From: Corbicula japonica | Lineage: Eukaryota > Mollusca > Bivalvia > Venerida > Cyrenidae | Assembly (NCBI GenBank): GCA_038501625.1 | Contig: JAZAYU010000729.1 | Location: 103,952-167,951 of the forward strand | DNA: 64,000 nucleotides | Direction: 5' to 3' | Shown here: positions 56,553 to 64,000 of the stretch, piece after piece | How positions within the stretch are numbered: the stretch's first letter is position 1 | Layout of the letters: every line of letters starts with the position of its first letter | Position numbers and translations under genes: made by a program | Notes under the pieces: generated by a model | What the model was told of the DNA's origin: nothing | Database searches by the model: none | The model's input: the letters and a program-made list of their open reading frames with translations, nothing else

Positions 56553-58182
56553 CCGTAGTCGCTCATGTAATGGTCGCACCCGTCTAATTGCCGCACCCCC
56601 AAAATGACCTAAAAATTTGAAGAAAAATCCTAATTCAATGTAAAGGCCGCACAGTTGATACAGTGGAGCTCCGCTATATTGCGTTCCGCAAATCGCGAAA
56701 TCCAACATAACGGTTCGACCCGTGGACCCGCTTTTTTTCCCATAAGATGACAGTAAACATCTATCAACGGCCATTTTTCAAAATGGAAAGAGAAACAAGT
56801 GGAGGTAACAATGTTAATACCGCGTAAACGATAAAGACAATGACGGTCGTTCAGTAACGTACTGAGAATCGTTGAAAAAAATAGCGCATTATAATTACTA
56901 TTAATTTAATATTGAGATGGATTTATTCGGACAAAAATTAATTCCTTCTTGAATATTTGTGATGCCCCGAGGGGCCTTGTTAAGGGCAGTGAAGTAATAC
57001 AGTATCTAAATTCTCGTTGGACTTGTCGAAACTCTCAAATTCGCTGTCATCGCCGTCGCTGTCCGTGGGCTTCAGCATACGCTATTACTGCTAACTTTTC
57101 CTTTGCTGGGTACGATTTGTATACAGGACCTATGACAATTTTAGGTATTCCACAATATGAAGGTGAGGTCAGAGTGACAATAAGAGAGATACGCTTTGTT
57201 TTACATTTTGAGATAATTATTTGTTTGATCTTGGTAGGCAGGTTTTTAAAGGAAAATTGAGCAAATTATGTCCCCTCTCATGTCAAGTGTTTTATAAGAT
57301 ATTTCGCACCTTCTCAACATGTCACTGTCTTCTCTGGAGTCCCAGCAGACAGGTGAGAATAACTTGTCAATTAGTGGCTCTGACAGAAGAGAATAACGTG
57401 TCACTTAGTGACAACTAACAGTAACAGGTGATGTACAAACTTGTACCAATGATTGTGATTCTTAGTTACGTATGAATAGACCTTGAACTTTAAAAGATTT
57501 TATTTTCATAGAAATAGAAAATCCGTATAAGTTTAAATATTTCCGTATACATGCACCGGTAATTTTACAAACTTGTTTTAAAAAAACCCATAGTTCATAT
57601 ATATATTTTTTTCTTTGATCAACCCTCCTGTTAATTTCATATGGACGTTACGTTTTAATGACAGGTTATATGGTCGATATTTCCTGTCTATGAAATACAA
57701 CTTCAAAGAAATTGTCGGCTCGTATCAAGGCTGTCTTGTTTTATCGGCATTGCTATGAAATCCTTTGATCTGCATGGTAGTGTGCACGTGACATTTTAGC
57801 TGGCTGAAATTGTTTGATGATGCAAAAATTCTGAAATATGATACGAGATTAAACTTGGAACTTAATTTTTAAATTATGGAATATGTTCACGTTGGTTAGT
57901 GTTTTAATATTATAATGATTTTTAAACAAAAAAATATTAATTAAATTAGATCGCTACCGGCAAAACATACAACGGCGCAACCTCGTTCATATCGTCCGTC
58001 AACCTCCTATTTAGAGAGCTCATGTAATAAAATCATAAGGTAAATGCATGGCGTCCCAAAAATCGACAGAATTGTTCTAGAAAAAATGTCCTAAGGCCTT
58101 ACACCTATGGAATGGCCGCACCCCAAACTTCTAAACGATAAAATCGGGGGAAAAAGTGCGGCGATTACATGAGCGACTACGG
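56553..58182. mobile_element. 1,630-bp TIR transposon (CCGTAGTCGCTCATG ends)
   Basis: 27-bp terminal inverted repeats (CCGTAGTCGCTCATGTAAT and further GTCGCAC/GCCGCAC) have two mismatches. TA flanks lie at 56551-56552 and 58183-58184. The first five bases match the 1,500-bp element at 20398. At 56659 'acagtggagctccgctatattg' resembles a pogo-type end, so another element may be nested. A 103-codon frame (56949-57260) has no recognisable transposase motif. Confidence 0.85.
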
Positions 58183-58184
58183 TA

Positions 58185-59100
58185 TGGCTGTCTGAAGTTG
58201 CTGATTCAATGCTAATGGAGCCAGTCATTTTGATTGGTTTCCAAAGACTTCATCAAATTGTGGGATTTCAGTGATAAAAAATTAATGAAAAAACAATATG
58301 TGCACATAAATTGATGATGTCATTGCTCATCTCAAAATGGTCACCAGCATATATTGTGAACAATATTGAATTGTCAATATCTTTGCAACCTGTGGACTAA
58401 TTTTAAAAATCTTTTCAGGTCTGTGACAAGTTTAAAAATGCCTTTGCAGAAAAATTTCTATATTTAGAATATTTCTTTAATCAATTTAAATGCTTTGTTT
58501 GTTCTTTTTGCTAGGTGAATATCATCCTTAATTGAAAGCTAAAGTACCATAAAGGTTGTTGATCTGTTTTATAGCGTAAAGCACTATGTCATCAACTTTG
58601 TTTCCATTGATTTAAATTCAATTATATTGTTTTATAGATTTCTTGGCTCTCTTTATAAATAATTGTTTGCTATTTTTAAGACTTTAAGGCAACCCCTTGA
58701 ATTTAGTGATTTTGATTAATGTTACATGTTTAAATACTACTCTATAATAGGACTTTGCTATTGAGTAAACCTAATTTATTTTAATTACAAAATCAGATAC
58801 TGAACAATTATAGAACAATTTAGTTGATAGCATTTGAAATAGACCAAGTTGAAACTTGAAAAATGTTGCCTTAAGGTATTGCTTCTTTTGCCATTGCTTT
58901 GCCGTGGACAAAAAAGAAAAATATAGAAAAAATCTCTCAAACAGCGAAATGCACTTCTCAGATGTCACTTTGGTATGAATAATCACCCAGTAATAGTTAA
59001 CTGTAAATATGAAGCATGATCCATAATTTGTCCAGAAAAGTTGGCTAAACGTTACTGCACAAATGTGCATTTCTTTTGTGCATGGTATGCTTGTAATTGA
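58185..59100. other. No gene seen
   Basis: AT-rich sequence without supported exon or shared repeat. Confidence 0.45.
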
Positions 59101-59109
59101 ATATTTTAA

Positions 59110-59590
59110 ACCAGGTTTTCTTTAGAAAAAAAATCCTGATTATTAGATTGGGGTATATCATAGGGCAGGTGTCAAGTGATTTGTCAAAATTGTCTTTTTC
59201 TAACTGTTCAAGATCTTATAGCTTTGACACTTAACACAGTTATTTGACATCACAATAGCACATATCAGGACATTTAGTTTCATAACTCTTTGACAAAGTT
59301 ATGCCCCTTTTTTTACTTAGATTTTTCTTTAAGAATTTTGTGAATGTTTTCTTTTTTTCAATAACCCTGAAGAGCTTTGACACTTAACATAGTTGTCTGA
59401 CATCACAGTAGCAATTATCAGAACAAGTGTCTCTGTAATTCGTCAAAGTTATGACTCTTTTTCACTTTGCATTTTCATTAAGTTTTTTGTTTCAGTTGTC
59501 TTTTTCTCAGTAGCCTTCATGATAGAGCTTTGAAACTTAACATATCTTCACACAAGTGTTCATTTAATATGACCAAGCGACTTGTCAAAA
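59110..59590 (+). repeat. Three diverged units of about 145-150 bp (pearl-like core)
   Basis: 'tagctttgacacttaacacagttatttgacatcacaatagcac … aaagttatgcccctttttttact' repeats at about 59218, 59371 and 59526, with increasing divergence. No hairpin end is seen. Confidence 0.65.
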
Positions 59591-60429
59591 TATTTTTCTT
59601 TCTTACATGGCTGATCTCAAAATGACACATTTCAAATTTCTTCAAGGGTGGTCCAGTTAGGTGGTCCTGTTAGGTGGTCCAGTTTGACGATTGTATTCTA
59701 CTCCGGCTCTCCACAAAACAAGATTTTGAAAACTTTTTCAGTGTACACTGTTACTAAAAATTGATCTTTCCTTTTGATAAAAAAATGTCAGATTCAGTAG
59801 TTATCAACCATATATTTTCTTAACAAATTTACTCAGTTTCTTATTTATGCTTAAAATGAAAACCTGCTTTTCATCATGTCGTAACTTTTTCTAGTGTCTA
59901 TTTCTGTTAATGTCAACTCTCCAATTATTTTTAATTGATGAGCGTTGATAAATAAGAAGAACAACATTTTTCACCAAACACAAGTAAGGATGAAACAATT
60001 CATTGAACCTTTTATCATGATCAAATATAATTTGTTGAATATTAGGTCACCATAATTACGCCTTTATACCTTTTCTTGACTATACTTGTACTCCTTCTCA
60101 CCAATGAAATACTTTCTTATTGATCACTGATCATTTCCAGGTTTGATTATCTTAGTATAATTACATTATATTGACAGGATAACATGAATGATATAAGGTT
60201 ATTGTCACACATAGTTGTTCGCTTGGTCAGGTTCGGACTCCCTAGTTAGGCAGCTGATTGATTAGGAAGGATATATAGGCAGTAGTTGTAAGAGTGCATT
60301 TATATCATGAAGAGGTTAAAACAGTTTCATTCATTTATATGAGGAGATGCCTTGAGGCTGATTTGATTACAGAAGATTGGTGAAGTGTTATCAAAACCAT
60401 AACAAGAAAAGTATAACATGTGTATGTTA
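59591..60429. other. No gene; short GGTGGTCC repeat at 59648-59690
   Basis: 'ggtggtccagttaggtggtcctgttaggtggtccag' is a three-copy 15-16 bp repeat. The remainder is AT-rich. Confidence 0.5.
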
Positions 60430-60628
60430 TCCCTTTACCCCATAGATATATGCCAAAGTTTATTAGTTGGGCAAAACAGTGTAGATCTACACTGTTTGCT
60501 TTTAGATTCTTGAGGTCATTTCGGACAGATGTGCTGGCAGATCTGGATATCTGTGCCATCAGATCTTGGTTTACAATTATTGCCCATTTGACTTTTTCCT
60601 ATCTCATAAATATTGATGAAAGAGTAAA
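60430..60628. mobile_element. GATC-rich palindromic MITE, decayed copy
   Basis: 'atccctttaccccatagatatatgcc', 'agtgtagatctacactgtttgc' and 'gatgtgctggcagatctggat' remain, ending 'gatgaaagagtaa'. Confidence 0.6.
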
Positions 60629-60839
60629 AAAAATTTGGTTTAATGTACAAAGGCTTTTAGTACTTCAGCCTAAAACAAACTTGTTGCGATGGTTTTTACA
60701 CAGTTTTGCATCCAAGTTTTCTCTTTTTTTGCAGGTAGTACCTGTTAAGATATAAATGTGGCATTTTCATGGCCCGCGCAATTAAAAATGATATCAATAC
60801 AACAATTGGTTTTTTCAGTTACACTGCTTTGTTGCACTC

Positions 60840-61165
60840 ATATAATTTATCGGAATAACAAAAAAAGGTCTCCAAATTTCGACATCATGACCCTATTGTC
60901 AAAAGTACAAAAAGGGTTATAACTGTCAAATATGAAGATGACATACAGATTTTTGGCCATATGCAATGATCCTGTTGCTATAAGCAATATTATTTGGAAG
61001 TTTCGTGAAATAGCTACGTATTGGCAAAGTTTTATGTATGAAATTTTTTTATTGTTTTCGATGTGACAAATGTTAAGAAATGGCAATGTTTTAGGCAACA
61101 TAAACTTTTCATGACAGATTGACGGACAGAATGATCCTCATGTGTCACCATTTTCTCTAGAAATG
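60840..61165 (-). repeat. Reverse-oriented fragment of the 162-bp unit type
   Basis: 'gtacaaaaagggttataac … attatttggaagtttcgtgaaat … ggcaaagtt … cttttcatgacagattgacggacag' is the reverse complement of the unit at 49021-49700, ending at a microsatellite remnant. Confidence 0.65.
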
Positions 61166-62104
61166 GGTGACAAAATAGATGGGATTAGATTTTCATGACA
61201 AATAACTGGTAACTCAGTAGAGCAATTGTTTACCGCGTTTGATTGACAACATCGTTGACTATATCTAGTGTATGCCATGATGCTATATAGAGCATTTCAT
61301 GATGTATGCTTGGCTGGAAATGAGTTGTTTATCATTTCCAGGTTTGGCTAAAAAAGTTTATAAAGAAATCTTAACAGTTCAGTTATGTAAATCTGTGAAT
61401 CTAAATACCAGTCCAGTCTTTTACCAAAATTATATAGAAATTTTTAAACTAAGTGTTATGCTGGCAAATTTGTTTACAGAGTTCAATGCCCAGATAATGC
61501 AAAAACAAGCTAGCATGTTACCTATAGGTTTGTTTTGAACAAGTCATTTTAATGCACAATTTACAATCTGTGTACTATATAAACCCTACCTATTTCTTGT
61601 AAATATACTTTAGTTCTTTGCAGAAATCTTGTTGCAATAGCAACTAAATAGAAACAAGAAATATCTTTAAAAAAGATAAACGGCGTTGATGGAAAATATT
61701 TATATATACAAGTATATAAGAAAGAAATACAGAGAGGCGAAGCAGACACAGTTTAGTTATTTTATTTTACTTGTTATAGCTGTTGACGAACCCTCCCTGC
61801 CTTCTTAGTATGACCTAGAGATTAAGCGACCGAATCATGACAACTCATAAAATCATTGAAAGTGTCTTTCAAAAAAAATGTTCAAGCTGTTGCAACAATT
61901 TCATACAGTGATAACAAGTCGATTAAAGAAGCAATGTCTTACATTAAGTCTTGATCTACATTTATTCAGTTTCAATAAAATACCTCTTGTAGAGTAAGAA
62001 CTCAAGATGAATAAATGTCCTTGAAATTTAATAAAAATAAATACAAACAGCCTGTTACAAGAGCGAAATCTACCAACTTTTACGTAAGTTAACTTAAAAA
62101 AAAA
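61166..62104. other. No gene seen
   Basis: AT-rich sequence without supported exon or shared repeat. Confidence 0.45.
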
Positions 62105-62178
62105 GTGTCCGTCCTGAGTATTGAACCCGGGGCCTTCGCTTGCGAGGCGAGAGTGTCATCCACTACACTACAATGAAC
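62105..62178 (-). repeat. tRNA-like pseudogene or SINE head (Val/Ala-like)
   Basis: Reverse complement: 'tagtgtagtggatgacact' (D-arm/A-box), 'ctcgcctcgcaagcgaag' (anticodon arm, loop CTCGCAA) and 'ccgggttcaatac' (B-box). The D- and anticodon arms resemble tRNA-Val. The anticodon would read CGC (Ala). The acceptor ends do not pair and the T-stem is mismatched, so it is probably not functional. Confidence 0.5.
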
Positions 62179-63023
62179 TTTTTTTTTGTACTTGAAATTA
62201 ACAATCAGTATCAAAGGAACTAGAAAGGAACCAGTAAGAACTAGAAATATCTACACTTCTCTTTCGTTTTACACTGTGTAAACTTGTATGCAAGTGTTTA
62301 CCTGACACCCAAGAATATTCCATATAAAATTGTATTTAAGCTATCAATATTGACTTAACTGGTTATTTAAATCGTAAATATGTTGTTTTTTTCTCCAATA
62401 CAACACCCACTAACAACCAATCGAAATAATCTATTTGATTTTTCCGCTGCATAATAATAAAAATCCCACTAGATACCTCTCCACCCTGCTAGATGCCTCT
62501 CTGGTGTAAATAGCTACCAATCAAAATAGTTTATTTCATTTTCCCTCTGCATAATAAGAGAATACGAGTATTATTTACAATATTTCATTGGTCGAAAAAC
62601 TAGGTCAAAAGTGAGCTTAGACAGCTAACGCCGAAAAAGTTACAAGTTGTTTGATGTATTGCCTACAAGTCCTCTTTAAAGTTAATCTAAATAAAGACCT
62701 TGAGGTCACCTTGGCTGTGCCCGTGTTAGCACAACAATAGGGTGGGTGGGTCAGAGCTGTGTACATATTTCCATCTTCTTTGAATTTTGACATTCTCTAT
62801 TGGTCGACCAAGCTAAATTGGCAATGTTTACAATTATAAATAGAATGTAAACATAGGTAAAGGCAAATTTACGTGCTAAAAGTCGTATTTTGCCTCTTTA
62901 TATCACATTGCCTCGATAGCACAGTGGTATACGCGTCCAGGTGGCATATGCCTAACATTTTTTCAACACGGGTTTCATTCATACTTGCACACACTTGAAC
63001 ATCGCCAAATTACCTTTGTCCAA
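62179..63023. other. No gene; weak tRNA-like motif near 62910-62990
   Basis: 'gcctcgatagcacagtggtatacgcg' is a good A-box context, followed by 'cacgggtttcattc', a poor B-box, about 45 bases later. This is possibly another SINE head. A direct repeat 'cactagatacctctccaccctgctagatgcctctc' lies at 62467-62502. Confidence 0.4.
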
Positions 63024-63250
63024 TTACCCTTTCTTCCATCAATACACCTTTTTTGCATGGGCGAAAAGTTTAGATCCATGCGTGCCGTCTGATCAGGATC
63101 TAAACTGTTGGCTTTTTGATTTGTTAGGTTATCTCTGACCAAAATGCGACCAGTGCAGATCCTGATCAGATGGCATAGATGTGCCGGCTGATCTGGATCT
63201 ACAATGGTCGCACATGCGTAAAAATGGGTACATATAGAGGAAAGGGTTAA
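63024..63250. mobile_element. GATC-rich palindromic MITE, nearly complete
   Basis: It runs from 'taccctttcttccatc' to 'gaggaaagggttaa'. The right module is well preserved. Confidence 0.85.
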
Positions 63251-63689
63251 TAGTGATACCTTTTAAAATATTTATGTACTTTTTATCATAGAAAACAAAC
63301 AACATAATTTACTTTATTGATTACAATATGTCTGATGTTTTCAAGCTGTAATGACTTGCAGAAGTGTGGAAATACTTGTCAGGCTTTAATGAGACCTGAG
63401 TGTAAAAAAAGAGATTTACTATATAAGCTGTTTCCTGCTTAATTAAGGAACAGTATTCTGGCAAATCTGTCCTTAATTGCACCCAAGTCATAGCTGGCCA
63501 CAGTTGTCTTGGTCTAATGAGATATGCGGGAGTGGACAACTGAATTACTTTGTTGCAAGTACAAAATGAATTCCAGGCTGCTTTTGGTTCAGAACTGGGG
63601 CAAATTGAGAGAAAGGTATTCTGCAGATATTCAGATCAGTTTTCATGTACCAAACTTGTGTACCAGACTGTTCTCGGAATAGTTTTTGT
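63251..63689. other. No gene seen
   Basis: The region leads into the tandem array at the right edge. Confidence 0.45.
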
Positions 63690-64000
63690 GCCAGAGTAGC
63701 TCAGATAGGTTGTCGTGTATCAGACATGCTCAGAATGGTTGTCAGGCACCAGACTTGCTCAGAATGGTTGTCAGACACCAGACTTGCTCAGAATGGTTGT
63801 CAGACACCAGACTTGCTCACAATAGTTGTTAGGCACCAGACTTGCTCAGAATGGTTAACATGCACCAGACTTGCTCAGAATGGTTTTCAGACACCAGCCT
63901 TGCACAGAATGGTTGACAGGCACCAGACTAGCTCAGAATGATTGACAGGCACCAGACTTTCTCAGAATAGTTGTTAGGCACCAGACTTGCTCAGAATGGT
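63690..64000 (+). repeat. 29-bp tandem array running off the window
   Basis: The unit is 'cagacttgctcagaatggttgtcaggcac', with about 10-11 copies visible and a 29-bp step. It is not a multiple of three, and the 98-codon frame through it is a by-product. The first copies are more diverged. Confidence 0.92.

Noticed and set aside
56949..57260. Transposase or gene within the 1.6 kb TIR element
   Set aside because: The 103 codons show no catalytic triad spacing or DNA-binding motif that I can recognise.
62105..62178. Functional tRNA gene
   Set aside because: The acceptor ends do not pair and the T-stem is mismatched.
63645..63941. 98-codon repetitive protein
   Set aside because: It is produced by a 29-bp tandem repeat that shifts frame each unit; there is no evidence of coding constraint.
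1..64000. Endogenous viral or retroelement polymerase genes
   Set aside because: No reverse transcriptase, integrase or viral polymerase-like frame was seen on either strand.

Overview
The window is nuclear DNA of an animal. AT-rich intergenic and intronic sequence is dense with short palindromic transposons, and coding sequence is sparse with spliceosomal GT-AG exons. The repeat types point to a bivalve mollusc: elements opening with a hairpin (ATGCCCC...), then a (GTCC)n microsatellite, then near-identical 145-172 bp tandem units (the 'pearl'/Helentron-like architecture described in bivalves), plus many copies of a TTAACCCTTT...AAAGGGTTAA palindrome built from GATC-rich inverted repeats. 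I cannot name the species; a heterodont clam is my best inference.

Coding content. (1) Plus strand: four phase-compatible exons of one gene (1346-1519, 10166-10291, 11300-11396, 28446-28572), encoding a Ser/Thr-rich, charged, partly coiled-coil protein that I do not recognise. It starts upstream of the window and its last exon is not seen. (2) Minus strand: a complete single-exon class A G-protein-coupled receptor of 372 residues (45988-47106), closest in feel to FMRFamide-type neuropeptide receptors, with a probable 5'UTR splice acceptor 10 bases before the ATG.

Assembly. A run of exactly 500 N (15663-16162) is flanked by two copies of the same ~4.4 kb (11250-15662 and 16163-22070). Both copy ends coincide with the gap edges, so this is most likely an uncollapsed contig or haplotype overlap and exon 3 is duplicated only in the assembly. 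The right copy carries a 1,500 bp transposon with TA target duplication that is absent from the left copy, so it is probably a heterozygous insertion.

Repeats, left to right. 1-850: remains of a Helitron-like element. 4968-8660: a three-level nest in which a small palindrome holds a mariner relic, which holds a pearl-like element with seven 172 bp units. 10441-10830: palindromic element with double CRE sites. 30442-34211: one pearl-like element inserted in another, with interstitial telomere repeats and seven 145 bp units. 36153-37372: fold-back element. 38921-40590: 32 bp minisatellite, about 52 copies. 41455-42300: pogo-like element. 48765-49704: third pearl-like element. 56553-58182: 1.6 kb TIR element. 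From about 63690 to the right edge: 29 bp tandem array. About twenty copies of the GATC-rich palindrome are scattered from 3 kb to 63 kb.

No rRNA, CRISPR array, intact transposase, LTR element or reverse transcriptase was seen. The most notable observation is that several sequence-unrelated pearl-like elements end in the same structural signature, a perfect short hairpin followed within a few bases by CTAG or CTTG/CTGG, sitting in T-runs. This suggests one rolling-circle machinery serves all of them.
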